In this document: positions 1 through 9,764 of the stretch, in pieces
Position numbering within the stretch: position 1 is the stretch's first letter
Layout: every line of letters begins with the position of its first letter
Assembly (NCBI RefSeq): GCF_021484805.1
Contig: NZ_CP090557.1
Location: forward strand, 1,934,001 to 1,998,000
DNA length: 64,000 bases
Source: Tellurirhabdus bombi
Lineage (GTDB): Bacteria > Bacteroidota > Bacteroidia > Cytophagales > Spirosomataceae
Direction: 5' to 3'
Made by a program: the position numbers and the translations under genes
Notes under the pieces: generated by a model
Seen by the model: only the letters and a program-made list of their open reading frames with translations
The model's database searches: none
What the model was told of the DNA's origin: nothing

Positions 1-102
1 GCCGGAACTAAACTAAAATAGAGAGCGGTTACAAACTTAGCAAAACAGCCCCTATTTTACCGAAATAAGAAGGGTCGTAGGCTCGATAAATTATATCTTT
101 TT

Positions 103-1338
103 ATGAAGCGTTTCTCCCTTTTGCTTTTTTCCACGGTGTTGTGGTTGATATTCTCGTGTTCTTCCGAATCAAAAGTTCGCGTTCCTAAGGGAATCTGGCG
201 GGCAACGCTCCAAACAAAAGGAGGTGAACTTCCCTTTGGACTGGACATTGTTCCGAATGCCGACAGCGCTACGTATACAGTGTATGCAATCAATGGGGCC
301 GAGCGGCTCAAAATGGATACGGCAACCTTACAAGGCGATACGCTACGGATTCCGATGGCTATTTTTGAGTCAGAAATTATAGCCAAAGTGGCCAACAAGC
401 GCATGGAAGGTATCTGGCGGAAACGCCGTATTGGGAATACTTATAGTGAGCTGCCATTTACTGCCTTATACGGTTTGAAATACCGATTTGAACCCGATGG
501 AAAACAGGCGAAAAGCGATCTCTCGGGAAAATGGGCAACGACTTTCCGTTCGGAAGGGGACAGCAGTTTTGCGATTGGCGTATTCAATCAAAAAGGCAAC
601 AAAGCAACCGGCACGTTTTTAACCTCAACGGGGGATTATCGCTATTTGGAAGGAAACGTGTTTGGCGATAGTTTGCTGCTTTCCTGCTTCGACGGCACCC
701 ATGTTTACCTTTTTAAGGCCTTTCGCAAACCGGATAATACGCTCCAGGGATCATTCTGGTCGGGGGCGAGTGGCTACGAAACGTGGACCGCCCGTCAGGA
801 TTCTACCGCCGAATTACCCGATGCTACTAAATTAACTTACCTGAAACCAGGCCATAAAACGCTGAATTTCAAGTTTCCAGATAGAACAGGGAAAACCGTG
901 TCGCTGCAAGACGAGCGGTTCAAAGGGAAAGTGGTGGTGGTGCAGATTTTAGGCTCCTGGTGCCCCAACTGCATGGATGAGACGAATTTTCTGAGTCCCT
1001 GGTACAAAAAGAACAAGGAGCGGGGCGTTGAAATTGTCGGACTGGCCTACGAAAAATCAGCTGATCTGGCGGAGTCGGCCCCTAAGCTGCAACGCATGGT
1101 GGATCGCTTCCAGATTGATTATCCCATTTTGCTGGCCGGTACCAATGACAAAGCTGAGGCGTCGAAAACCTTGCCCATGCTTAACCGCGTGATTGGCTTT
1201 CCAACCACCATTTTTATTGACAAAAAAGGCACCGTTCGAGAAATCCACACGGGCTTTTCAGGGCCGGGGACAGGGAAATATTACGATACTTTTGTTGAAG
1301 ATTTCAATAAGCTCATCGATAAACTAGTAGCTGAATAA
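103..1338 (+). CDS. TlpA-like thioredoxin-fold lipoprotein
   Basis: Likely envelope thiol-disulfide oxidoreductase of the TlpA/ResA type. The first 20 residues look like a lipoprotein signal peptide (hydrophobic core, then IFSC with Cys19 as the probable lipidated residue). Residues about 25-250 form a beta-rich region typical of Bacteroidota TlpA proteins, with no function I can assign. The C-terminal thioredoxin domain (about 265-411) carries the active-site motif WCPNC, with Cys287 and Cys290, and a later FPTTIFID stretch that supplies the cis-proline. It stands alone; the next gene is convergent and starts 7 bases after its stop. The fold and active site are clear. The substrate is unknown. 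Confidence 0.88.
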   Translation: MKRFSLLLFSTVLWLIFSCSSESKVRVPKGIWRATLQTKGGELPFGLDIVPNADSATYTVYAINGAERLKMDTATLQGDTLRIPMAIFESEIIAKVANKRMEGIWRKRRIGNTYSELPFTALYGLKYRFEPDGKQAKSDLSGKWATTFRSEGDSSFAIGVFNQKGNKATGTFLTSTGDYRYLEGNVFGDSLLLSCFDGTHVYLFKAFRKPDNTLQGSFWSGASGYETWTARQDSTAELPDATKLTYLKPGHKTLNFKFPDRTGKTVSLQDERFKGKVVVVQILGSWCPNCMDETNFLSPWYKKNKERGVEIVGLAYEKSADLAESAPKLQRMVDRFQIDYPILLAGTNDKAEASKTLPMLNRVIGFPTTIFIDKKGTVREIHTGFSGPGTGKYYDTFVEDFNKLIDKLVAE

Positions 1339-1345
1339 GCGACTT

Positions 1346-2398
1346 TTAAACGTCCAGTATTAAGCCTTCGCTTTCCGGGTAGCCCGTACAGGTCAGTATC
1401 CAGCCCTGGGCGAGATCGTGTTCGGTCAGCACATCGTTGATGGTCATGTAAACGCTTCCCGATTGGCAGCGCGCCATGCAGGCCGAGCAGCGTCCGCCCC
1501 GGCAGCTGTAAGGCAACGGAATGCCGTGATCGATGGCGGCTTGTAGAATGGATTTGTATGCCGGAACGTCAATGTCGTATTCCGTTCCCCGAAATTTGAG
1601 CAAAATCCGGTGATCACGGGAAAGCTCGGGGGGCGGGGTAAGCGTGATCGGGTCAATGACAAAGTTTTCTTTCCGAATCTGGTGGGGTTTAATACCGGAA
1701 AAAATCAGCGTAAATTGCACCATGCGCATGAAATCAAACGGGCCGCAGATATAGAAAAGCGCCCGTTGGCGGTCATGGGTGAGCAGTGTAGGCAGCAGGG
1801 TTTCCAGCAATATATTATTCAATCTTCCCCGGCGTCCCGTCCAGTCATCGGAGGGGTGGCTTAGCAAATGAATCAGCTTGAAGCGTTCGGGAAATTGCTC
1901 CTGTAGCGCATCCAACTTCTTCCGAAAAATAATGCTTCGTTCATGGGTATTGCTATAAAGAAGGGTCACATGACTAAGTGGCTCTTCCCGTAAAGCCTGA
2001 TTTAATAAAGAAAACAAAGGGGTTATTCCACTTCCGGCCCCGATCAGCACAATATCTCGCCTGTTTTCGGGGTTTGTATCAAGGGTGAACCGCCCGGCGG
2101 GAGGCAGGCTAGTCAGTGTATCGCCTACTTTCAGGTGATGCAGCAAATAACGGGAAACTTCACCATTAACAACGCGTTTGATGGTCACGCTGAGCTGATT
2201 AGAAGCTACCTCAGGCGTAGAACTGATGGAGTACGAGCGGCGAACATCGTGGCCAAACAGGGGCAGAATGAAAGTCAGGAACTGCCCCGCGCGGTACGGA
2301 ACTGGCTGCTGATCAGCAGAACGCAAAACAATGGTCTTTGTGTCAGCCGTTTCAGTAATTATTTCGGATACATGAAGGTCGATCAATTCCTCATTCAT
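1346..2398 (-). CDS. PaaE-type ferredoxin-NAD(P)H reductase with C-terminal 2Fe-2S domain
   Basis: Electron-transfer flavoprotein of about 350 residues in the order FAD-binding barrel, NAD(P)-binding domain, plant-type ferredoxin. Visible motifs are RRSYSISSTP for FAD, GAGSGITPL for the nucleotide and CGPFDFM near the end of the reductase part. The ferredoxin cluster ligands are Cys299, Cys304, Cys307 and Cys337 (C-x4-C-x2-C-x29-C). The family includes PaaE/PaaK, the reductase of phenylacetyl-CoA epoxidase, but no paaABCD genes lie nearby. It could equally serve another oxygenase or a fatty-acid desaturase. It is monocistronic and divergent from the repeat protein at 2479. Confidence 0.9.
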   Translation of the reverse strand: MNEELIDLHVSEIITETADTKTIVLRSADQQPVPYRAGQFLTFILPLFGHDVRRSYSISSTPEVASNQLSVTIKRVVNGEVSRYLLHHLKVGDTLTSLPPAGRFTLDTNPENRRDIVLIGAGSGITPLFSLLNQALREEPLSHVTLLYSNTHERSIIFRKKLDALQEQFPERFKLIHLLSHPSDDWTGRRGRLNNILLETLLPTLLTHDRQRALFYICGPFDFMRMVQFTLIFSGIKPHQIRKENFVIDPITLTPPPELSRDHRILLKFRGTEYDIDVPAYKSILQAAIDHGIPLPYSCRGGRCSACMARCQSGSVYMTINDVLTEHDLAQGWILTCTGYPESEGLILDV

Positions 2399-2408
2399 GG
2401 GCGGTGTG

Positions 2409-2416
2409 TAACTTTG
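2409..2416 (+). promoter_or_regulatory. Bacteroidota -7 element TAACTTTG
   Basis: Exact match to TANNTTTG, 62 bases upstream of the start at 2479 in the divergent gap. No clear TTTG was found at the usual -33 distance, so this is a -7-only call. Confidence 0.45.
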
Positions 2417-2478
2417 TCTATCTCTTAGTAGCTTAGCGTTTATTTTTAGCTCAAGGCTCTTTATGAAACATTCATTAC

Positions 2479-4401
2479 ATGAGTAAGTTTACATTTTCCA
2501 GTATTGTTTTGGCGGTTATTGCGTTCGCAACCATAGCGGCACGGGGTGTCTCTTTTTCGGAAAACGAACGCGCAACGGTTGGCGATACGCTTATTATCCG
2601 CACCGATACTTTGATTAATAAGTACGTGAAAGATAGCGCTTACAACGCGGTGTTTCAACGTGATACGACCTTCAAGGTAGATAGTGCAGCCATACGGGCC
2701 AGAGTGGATAGCAACCTGATGAACCTACCCGAAGTACTAACGGGCGATCTGAACGGACTGGCCATTTGTGCAGGTTCACCCGTGTCGGTGCCTTTTACCA
2801 CAACGGGTCGCTTTAATCCCGATAATCAGTATCAACTGCAATTGGTAGACCCGGCAGGCAAAATAACCAACCTGACAGAACTCACCAAATTTACGCCCAA
2901 TAGTCCGACCGTATTGACAGGATATATGCCGTCGCAAACGCCAGCGGGTAGCCTGTATTCGATGCGCGTGTCGTCGAGCAGCCCCGTAGTTAACGGTACG
3001 TTGCAGCGGTTGCGGATCTTGCCGCCGCCCTCGGCAAAGATTGGCCTGCCCGACGGGGGAGCCGCTACAACCATTGTTCCCGGACAATCGGCCACCATTC
3101 AGGTTGCTTTGACTGGTCAGGGACCCTGGTCGTTTCAGCTATCCGACGGGACCAAAGTGGTTAACATCCTGCAAACACCTTATGAACTAACAGTCGCACC
3201 AGACAAGCCCACAGTCTATAAAGTGCTGTCTGTTAACAGTCCCTGCGGAAGTGGCACGGTAGAAGGCGAAGTAATTGTGAACGTAAACGAAAATCCAACG
3301 CCAACGCTAACGTTGAAAGCGCCAACGGGAGGCTTCCGCGTGTGTACAGGGACACCTTTTCAGGTAGCCTTTACCGCGACAGGTAAGTTTGCCGAAGGCA
3401 ATGGGTTTGTCGTGCAGTTGGCAGGGGCGGATGGCACATGGACCGCTATTTCCGCGGCGGGAATGGGCAGTCCGCTGATGGCGCGGCTACCGTATGGCAT
3501 TGCTTTGGACAAAGCCTACCAGCTTCGGGTTGTCGCCAGTTCGCCGTCGCTTTCGAGCGAAACGACAACGCTGAATGTAGCCCAGCAGGCAACGGCTTAC
3601 CTGCGGTCGGATACGATTCGGATTGCCGAAGGTAAATCCGCTGATCTGACGCTTGACTTTGGCGGGGGCGGGCCGTGGTTTGTGCTGTTGTCGGATGGTA
3701 CGTACGAAAATGGAATTACCAAAACGCCGCATACAGTTCGCGTGACACCGCAGAATCCAACGCCATACAGCATAACGTCGGCGGGTGGTGCCTGTGGCGT
3801 GGGCAATTACAGTGGCCGTACGTTTGTGCATGTAAACGTGCCGCCTTCGAGCATTACCACCGGCAATCTTTCAACCCGCACGATTTGCCACGGAACGGAA
3901 ATTACGGTTCCTTTTACCACCGCCGGCCGCTTTTATGCCAGCAACAAATACATTGTTCAGGTGGCCGATACGAGTGGAAAGTTCACCAACTTGTTGACAA
4001 CCTACAAGGACGGAGTATTGAAAGCTACGATTAATCCGGCTTATCTGAAAGACACGCTCAATACGGTTCGCCTGCGGGTGGTATCAACCAGTCCGGCAGT
4101 GGCTGGAACGGAAACGACCGTCAAAGTAATTGCTCCGAATGTGAGTCAGGCGGTTATTACTGGGGTTGGTACGCTTCGGCCCGGTCAGACTTCGCGGGTG
4201 CGGGTGGCCTTTAAGAATGGCTTGCCGCCTTATTCGTTCATCGTATCCGACGGAACCCAAATCAACGGGACTTTCCTGAATCCTTACGTATTGACTGTGG
4301 CTCCAACAACAACAACCGAATATACGGTTACATCGCTGAAAAGTGCCTGCGGGATTGGCCAGTCACTCGGTAAAGCCGTGATAACGGTTGAAAGCAATTA
4401 G
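2479..4401 (+). CDS. secreted protein with three long tandem Ig-like repeats
   Basis: I do not recognise a named family. An N-terminal signal peptide (hydrophobic residues about 8-21) is followed by a linker and three tandem units of about 180 residues, starting near 89, 273 and 458. Each unit has two parts. The first contains a VPFTTTGRF-like motif and ends in LRVVSSSP-like sequence. The second contains GPWSFQLSDGT-like sequence, a TPY..TVAP turn and a conserved S.CG.G motif with one Cys. Spacing and composition suggest paired beta-sandwich domains. No C-terminal type IX sorting domain is visible, as the protein ends right after the third unit. It is probably a surface or periplasmic structural or adhesive protein; the role is unknown. 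A strong hairpin terminator follows. Confidence 0.75.
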   Translation: MSKFTFSSIVLAVIAFATIAARGVSFSENERATVGDTLIIRTDTLINKYVKDSAYNAVFQRDTTFKVDSAAIRARVDSNLMNLPEVLTGDLNGLAICAGSPVSVPFTTTGRFNPDNQYQLQLVDPAGKITNLTELTKFTPNSPTVLTGYMPSQTPAGSLYSMRVSSSSPVVNGTLQRLRILPPPSAKIGLPDGGAATTIVPGQSATIQVALTGQGPWSFQLSDGTKVVNILQTPYELTVAPDKPTVYKVLSVNSPCGSGTVEGEVIVNVNENPTPTLTLKAPTGGFRVCTGTPFQVAFTATGKFAEGNGFVVQLAGADGTWTAISAAGMGSPLMARLPYGIALDKAYQLRVVASSPSLSSETTTLNVAQQATAYLRSDTIRIAEGKSADLTLDFGGGGPWFVLLSDGTYENGITKTPHTVRVTPQNPTPYSITSAGGACGVGNYSGRTFVHVNVPPSSITTGNLSTRTICHGTEITVPFTTAGRFYASNKYIVQVADTSGKFTNLLTTYKDGVLKATINPAYLKDTLNTVRLRVVSTSPAVAGTETTVKVIAPNVSQAVITGVGTLRPGQTSRVRVAFKNGLPPYSFIVSDGTQINGTFLNPYVLTVAPTTTTEYTVTSLKSACGIGQSLGKAVITVESN

Positions 4402-4410
4402 CTAAAACAC

Positions 4411-4446
4411 AACTACGGCCATAAGATATACCTTATGGCCGTAGTT
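4411..4446. terminator. bidirectional hairpin terminator
   Basis: Perfect 15-bp inverted repeat (AACTACGGCCATAAG and its complement) around a 6-base loop, between the convergent ends at 4401 and 4466. No long T-tract follows on either side, but position and symmetry fit a shared terminator. Confidence 0.75.
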
Positions 4447-4465
4447 AAACATGATCTGGACTTTC

Positions 4466-7327
4466 TTATTTCTTCTCCGGCATTAGAACCAGCCGAATAT
4501 AATTCTTGCCAAAATACCGGTTAGCGGCCTGCTTGGTGCTTTCCGGTGTAACCTGCTTCAGCAATTCGGCTTCGCGCAGCACTTCTTTAGGGTCATCACC
4601 ATTGCTGTACTGATTAGCCAGATAGCCTAACCAGAAGCCATTATCCTTCAATTGTACTTCGCTCTCGCGGCGCGTTTCAGCTTTGAATTTATTAAGGTCC
4701 TTTTCATCAGCGCCGCTTTGCTTAATGGAATTGATGGTTTCCAGCGTTTTAGCAATTAGCTTTTCCACATTCTCGGGGGCGCAGGTAAACCCGATACGGA
4801 AGGAGTAACGCTCCGCCGGAATTTTGCTGTAGCCACCACTAACGCCAACACCATACACCCCGCTTTCTTCCTCTCGCAGCTTTTCGGTAAGCTTAATTTC
4901 CAGTACTTCGGCCAGGGCATCGACTTGAGCTGCATTTTCTGGATTCCATTCAAAATCACCGCTAAAAACAAGCTGTACCGTACTTTTTGGATCGATTCCT
5001 TTGTAGACTGTTCTGGCAATTTCACCCTTTGGCGTTCGGATGCCCAAATCACGGAATGATTCTTTGCGGTTGGTTGTGGGTAAACCACCTAAGTATTTCT
5101 CGATAAGCGGTTTAATTTCTTTGTCCTTGAAGTTGCCGACAAAAACAAACGTAAAATCGCTGGCATCGGCAAAACGGTCGCGGTAAATTTTAAGCGCCTG
5201 ATCGACATTGACCTGACTGAAACGGGCGGTTGTCAGCGGCATCCGACGGTAATTATAAGCTCCCAAAACGGCCTGAACCGTATCCTGGAAGACCTTTTGT
5301 GGCGTGGGGGTTGTTTCGGCATTTTGCAGAGCCGCCCGCTGGTTTGACAAATAGCCTTTGATGGCGTCGGCATCCTTACGAGGCGTTGTGAAATAGGCAT
5401 ACAGAAGCTGTAAGGCCGTTTCGAGATCTTCGGGAGACGTATTTCCGCTGACGCCCTCGCTGTTTTCCGAAATGTAAGGATAGACACTCACCGACTTACC
5501 ACTCAAATACTTCTGCAACTGCGATTGGCTGTAATCGCCAACGCCGCTGATGGTAGCCAGCGTGGAGGCAAATCGCGCCGATTCAAAATCTTCATTGCCA
5601 TAAAGCGAAGTCCCGCCAAAGCTGCTCCCCACGAAGAGAATCTGATCGTTCTTAAAGTTGGTTGGCTTCAGCACAACTTTGATTCCATTTTTTAAAGTCC
5701 ATTCCTGCACGTCGATTTCTTTGATTTCGCGGCTATCCACCACGGCAGTTCCAATGGGCAGCGTAGCCAGCAACGGTTTGTCGAGCGTTTTGTCTACGTA
5801 AGCCGTTAGCTCGCGGCTGGTGTTATTGACCAGTGCCAACACCTGTTGTTCCGTGGGTAAACTGGCTTTGTCTTTTTCGGGAGCCATAATCACCACCGCC
5901 CGGTTTTCGCTGGTAATGAACTGCTTGGCCAGGTTGTTTACGTCGCCGACGGTAATGCCGCCGATGTATTTCTTCAGAAAATTGTAGTACGCCTCAATAC
6001 CCATTGACGGGTTGCCGTTCAGAAAATGATCGACGTAATCGCTGATGTAGGCTGATGAGCGAGTTTTGTCCCGTTCCCGGTAGGATTTTTCAACCGCTTT
6101 CAGGTACTGTTTTTTGACACGTTCCAGTTCCGTATCGGTAAATCCGAAGCGATCCACGCGGGCGTTTTCAGCCAGAATCGCGGAAATGGCCCGTTCGATG
6201 CTGGCCGCATCTTTGGCAACCACGTATGAACTGAAAGCATCCAGATTACCCAGAAAGCCACCATAATTGCTAAAACCGTAAATAAACGGCGGGTCAGCCT
6301 GGCGGGTTAACTCCTGAATCCGATCGCCTAGCATGTAGTTAAACAGGCCACGCTTCAAGCCTTCCCGCACATCATACAGCGTACGCTCTTTTACTTTTGG
6401 CCGTTTATACATGATCTGAACAACGGTGTTGGGTTGCTCCACATCGGTCACAATCGCAATTTTTGTGTCTTTGTGCGGCGCGATCTGGTATTCCGTGCGT
6501 GGCTTCGGGTTTTTAACCACCGGAATTCGTCCGAATTTTTCCCGAATGGTTTTTTCTACCTGCGCAATGTCAAAATCGCCAACGGCTACCACGGCCATTA
6601 AATCCGGGCGGTACCAATCTTTGTAAAATTGCGCTAACGTAACCGGCTTGAAATTTTTGAGAATGGCTTCCTTGCCGATGGGCAAACGATCGGCGTAGCG
6701 AGAATTGTTAAGGATTAGCGGAAAAAACTTCTCGCGCATCCGTTCCTGGGCACTGCGCCGCGAACGAGCTTCTTCCAGTACCACCCCGCGTTCTTTGTCG
6801 ATTTCGTCGGGATCAAGCGTTGCGTTATGCGCCCAATCTTCCAGAATCTGAAACGCTCGTCCAAAAACATCGGCGGAGTCGGTCGGAACGGGAAGTTCGT
6901 AAACGGTTTCGTCAAAACTGGTGTAGGCATTCAAATCAGCTCCGAAGCGCACGCCGGAGGTTTGTAGAAAGTTAACCAGCTCATTCTTAGGGAAGTTTTT
7001 TGTGCCATTAAAAGCCATGTGTTCCATAAAATGCGCCAGTCCCTGCTGCTCGTCAGTTTCCAGAATAGAGCCAGCCCGCACAATCAAACGGAGTTCTGCG
7101 CGGGCTTTAGGTTCGGTATTTTTGCGGATGTAGTAGGTCAATCCGTTGGGAAGCTTGCCTACTTTCACCGATGGATCGAATGGAATAGGTCGCTTCAACT
7201 CCGCCGGAACGGGCACGGTTGCCGCTTTGGCCGTGGGTACCTTTACCGGCGCTTTGGCAGGCTTTTGCGCAAAAACCACTGTTGTGGAAAGCAGCAACAG
7301 CGTAAGAACTTTTTTATACTGAATCAT
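4466..7327 (-). CDS. M16 family zinc metallopeptidase, two-module form
   Basis: Secreted or periplasmic protease of the insulinase/PqqL type, 953 residues from the chosen ATG. That start puts a signal peptide first (KK, then a hydrophobic run ending VFAQ); the reading frame stays open upstream with no better start. The N-terminal half has the inverted zinc site HFMEH, with ligands His99 and His103 and catalytic Glu102, and a third ligand Glu179 exactly 75 residues beyond His103. The second half (from about 500) has the M16 fold but no HxxEH, as usual for the inactive partner. It likely degrades peptides in the periplasm. Monocistronic. Confidence 0.92.
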   Translation of the reverse strand: MIQYKKVLTLLLLSTTVVFAQKPAKAPVKVPTAKAATVPVPAELKRPIPFDPSVKVGKLPNGLTYYIRKNTEPKARAELRLIVRAGSILETDEQQGLAHFMEHMAFNGTKNFPKNELVNFLQTSGVRFGADLNAYTSFDETVYELPVPTDSADVFGRAFQILEDWAHNATLDPDEIDKERGVVLEEARSRRSAQERMREKFFPLILNNSRYADRLPIGKEAILKNFKPVTLAQFYKDWYRPDLMAVVAVGDFDIAQVEKTIREKFGRIPVVKNPKPRTEYQIAPHKDTKIAIVTDVEQPNTVVQIMYKRPKVKERTLYDVREGLKRGLFNYMLGDRIQELTRQADPPFIYGFSNYGGFLGNLDAFSSYVVAKDAASIERAISAILAENARVDRFGFTDTELERVKKQYLKAVEKSYRERDKTRSSAYISDYVDHFLNGNPSMGIEAYYNFLKKYIGGITVGDVNNLAKQFITSENRAVVIMAPEKDKASLPTEQQVLALVNNTSRELTAYVDKTLDKPLLATLPIGTAVVDSREIKEIDVQEWTLKNGIKVVLKPTNFKNDQILFVGSSFGGTSLYGNEDFESARFASTLATISGVGDYSQSQLQKYLSGKSVSVYPYISENSEGVSGNTSPEDLETALQLLYAYFTTPRKDADAIKGYLSNQRAALQNAETTPTPQKVFQDTVQAVLGAYNYRRMPLTTARFSQVNVDQALKIYRDRFADASDFTFVFVGNFKDKEIKPLIEKYLGGLPTTNRKESFRDLGIRTPKGEIARTVYKGIDPKSTVQLVFSGDFEWNPENAAQVDALAEVLEIKLTEKLREEESGVYGVGVSGGYSKIPAERYSFRIGFTCAPENVEKLIAKTLETINSIKQSGADEKDLNKFKAETRRESEVQLKDNGFWLGYLANQYSNGDDPKEVLREAELLKQVTPESTKQAANRYFGKNYIRLVLMPEKK

Positions 7328-7455
7328 CCGATTGTATATCGTTAAAAATTGCTCAGGGTTAAAAAGAATGAACACGCAGAGATAGAACTTTCGTGCCTAA
7401 TTTCATAACATTTCAACGAGAACACTCAGTTTAACCGGATGCGCAGGAACAAGTT

Positions 7456-8616
7456 TTATACTTTGATGATTATTTTCTTCTGATACATCCAGTACAATAT
7501 ACCCGTCCAGATCAGGATAAAGGCAAGCGCACCAGCCAGCGAGGCGTTATAGGGACTCTCAAAATAGGGGACGAAAAAAGTCTTGTACATCCATTCTTTC
7601 GCGCCAGTTTCCGCCCCATCGGGTTGCGTTACCTTAATCATGTTTAGCAGGCGTGGAATCAGGCCCGACAGAAAAAACACCGTGATGGCATTCGCTCCGA
7701 AGGCTACAAAAACAGTGAACCAACGCTGGTAGTTGGGTCGATTGGCCGCCTGAACATCAATGAGCCAATAGCACAAAGCGAGGCCCTGCGCACCCAGGCC
7801 GGAAGTCAGCAAGACGAACGACGAAGTCCAAAGGGATTTATTGATGGGGAAGGTAAGATTCCAGATGTAAGCCCCAATGAGCGATAGGCAACCCGCCGTA
7901 AACAACCAGGCAATCTTCTCCGCCGCGCTTTGATTGGAACGCAGGAGCGTACCTGCCAATATACCAGACAAGCCGGTGGCAATGGCGGGCAGCGTACTCA
8001 GTATGCCTTCCGGATCCCAGATTTTAGACGTTTTCCAAAGATGGCCGCCCAAAAGCGTTCGGTCGAGCCAGGCACCCAGATTGGTTTCGGGTTCGAGGTT
8101 TGGATACGGAAAGTCGGGAACCGGTACAATGGTCAGCAGAAGCCAGTAACCAATCAGCAAAATGGCAATAAGAATTGCCTGCTGGCGGACCGTCGTTACG
8201 CGAAAAAGTAAGGCACTAACCAGATAAACCAGCGCAATCCGCTGAAGGACGCCCGGAATGCGTACCGTAGCAAAATTGAATTTTGGGAAGAGACTCAAAA
8301 ACAGCCCTAAACTGAATAGAATGAGGCTTCGCTTGATGATTTTACCGATCAGAGAAGGGTCACTTTTTCGGTTGGCCAGCGCAAAACTGATCGATACACC
8401 GACAATGAACAGGAAAAAAGGGAAAATCAAGTCGGTAGGTGTCCAGCCGTGCCAGTGGGCATGCAGCAAGGGTGCGTAGACGTGGCCCCAATCGCCAGGG
8501 TTATTGACCAGAATCATCGCGGCTACCGTAATGCCCCGAAAAACATCGAGTGACAAAAGCCGTGGCGCATGAGCCGATTTTAGCTCATGCGCCGCAACAG
8601 AATGAGTTGCTTCCAT
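7456..8616 (-). CDS. HGSNAT/NagX-like membrane acyltransferase (DUF5009-type)
   Basis: Integral membrane protein of about 386 residues with roughly ten hydrophobic segments. The N-terminus carries the family signature LDVFRGITVAAMILVNNPG followed by HAHWHGWTPTDLIFPFFLF. This is typical of proteins related to heparan-alpha-glucosaminide N-acetyltransferase, which move acetyl groups across the membrane onto amino sugars. The ATG at 8616 was chosen over an in-frame TTG five codons upstream. There is no sugar-catabolic neighbour to fix the substrate, so the specific reaction is unknown. A TATCTTTG promoter element lies upstream. Confidence 0.85.
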   Translation of the reverse strand: MEATHSVAAHELKSAHAPRLLSLDVFRGITVAAMILVNNPGDWGHVYAPLLHAHWHGWTPTDLIFPFFLFIVGVSISFALANRKSDPSLIGKIIKRSLILFSLGLFLSLFPKFNFATVRIPGVLQRIALVYLVSALLFRVTTVRQQAILIAILLIGYWLLLTIVPVPDFPYPNLEPETNLGAWLDRTLLGGHLWKTSKIWDPEGILSTLPAIATGLSGILAGTLLRSNQSAAEKIAWLFTAGCLSLIGAYIWNLTFPINKSLWTSSFVLLTSGLGAQGLALCYWLIDVQAANRPNYQRWFTVFVAFGANAITVFFLSGLIPRLLNMIKVTQPDGAETGAKEWMYKTFFVPYFESPYNASLAGALAFILIWTGILYWMYQKKIIIKV

Positions 8617-8668
8617 TAGAGAGCCAGGCAACTGCCTGTTAAGGAATAGTGTAACGGTTGTTTGCTAA

Positions 8669-8676
8669 CAAAGATA
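8669..8676 (-). promoter_or_regulatory. -7 element TATCTTTG
   Basis: Exact TANNTTTG match on the minus strand, about 52 bases upstream of the acyltransferase start at 8616. A T-rich -33 candidate (TTTT) lies about 18 bases further upstream. Confidence 0.5.
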
Positions 8677-8727
8677 GCCTTTGTCACCAAACTTAAAACA
8701 GGGACTGCCTCTCTAAGAGCTTCTGGC

Positions 8728-9555
8728 TTAATATTGAATGCTTATCAGTTCGCCCCGTTCCGCTTCCGTGGCAACAAGTCCTAAACGCTTGGTTGGGTCG
8801 CAGGCAATATTGGTTGGGTTTTCGCCGGGGATTTGAATGTCGTGCAGGTGCTGCCCCTGCTGGTTGTACACTTTTATCGTGCCTGAGCCAAAAACGGCCA
8901 CGTAAAGATTACCATCAGCGCCCAGCGTCATGCCGTCGGGGCCGAAGCCATCCGGGCCGGTTGACGTCCACACGTCGGGATGCTCCCAGTCCAGATCTTC
9001 CGCATTGGGGTTCCAGTAGCCGTACCAGATGCGTTTGCTGTTTGTCTCCGCAATTAGCAATGTATGTCCGTCGGGAAGCAGACATAAGCCATTCGGATAA
9101 AACAGATTTTCGGCAATTTTACGGACTACACCCAAGGGGGTACAAACACAAACGTAACCAGTTGGCGTAGTTTCTTCCCCCGATGGACCAGGACAGGTAA
9201 ACAACAGGTTACCGGCGGTATCCATGATCAGGTCATTGGGCATGTTGAGTGGTTCGCCATCAACACGGTCAATAATTACCTCAGCTTCTTGCGGAGCGGT
9301 CAGGTCAACACCCGGATTGAAGCAGCGAATGGCATTCCAACCCGAATCGCAGAACCAGATGCGGTCGAGGCTATCCACGCAAATTCCGTTTGGACGGCTG
9401 TTCGCGCCTACGTGAATGCGGCCGCTTTCCCCAGTCGGTTTCAAATAAAAAAGGCTTTCACCTTCGGATTCAACGCACCATAAAGTGCCGTCGGATGTAA
9501 ATGCCGGGCCTTCGGGAAAACGAAGGCCCGTGGCTATTGTAGATACTTTGTTCAT
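8728..9555 (-). CDS. SMP-30/gluconolactonase/LRE family protein
   Basis: Six-bladed beta-propeller family of about 275 residues that includes gluconolactonases and other metal-dependent lactonases. Visible signatures are FPEGPAF near residue 13 (Glu is a metal ligand in the family), RPNGICVD around 55 and MPNDLIMD around 105, plus PDGMTLGADGNLYVAVFG near the C-terminus. No signal peptide is seen, so it is probably cytoplasmic. The neighbouring genes do not show a sugar-acid pathway, so the true lactone substrate cannot be named. Confidence 0.88.
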   Translation of the reverse strand: MNKVSTIATGLRFPEGPAFTSDGTLWCVESEGESLFYLKPTGESGRIHVGANSRPNGICVDSLDRIWFCDSGWNAIRCFNPGVDLTAPQEAEVIIDRVDGEPLNMPNDLIMDTAGNLLFTCPGPSGEETTPTGYVCVCTPLGVVRKIAENLFYPNGLCLLPDGHTLLIAETNSKRIWYGYWNPNAEDLDWEHPDVWTSTGPDGFGPDGMTLGADGNLYVAVFGSGTIKVYNQQGQHLHDIQIPGENPTNIACDPTKRLGLVATEAERGELISIQY

Positions 9556-9709
9556 GAGTAGTTGATCCCTAACATCAATAAATCACGTTTCACAACTCCA
9601 CCCTGTCAGGATTTACTACTGAAACCACGTAGAGGCGCAAGTGGTTATAAGTTTTTGACTAAGTGGCGTCTGATTTAGGTCGATCGGTAAAGTATATGGG
9701 TCAAAAACG

Positions 9710-9741
9710 CAGACAGCCCGACTCGCGAGTCGGGCTGTCTG
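9710..9741. terminator. 32-base perfect palindrome, probable terminator
   Basis: CAGACAGCCCGACTCG followed directly by its exact reverse complement, 24 bases past the stop of the minus-strand gene at 9765. In RNA the central CTCGCGAG would open as the loop. It sits in the 209-base gap before the SMP-30 gene. Confidence 0.7.
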
Positions 9742-9764
9742 TGCAACTGATTCTTTGGTAAAGC

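Noticed and set aside
1-102. RNA or gene fragment at the left edge
   Set aside because: No tRNA-like fold, motif or clear promoter is visible in these bases.
57-404. Reverse-strand open frame over the start of the TlpA-like gene
   Set aside because: It overlaps a well-supported gene in another frame and shows no family features.
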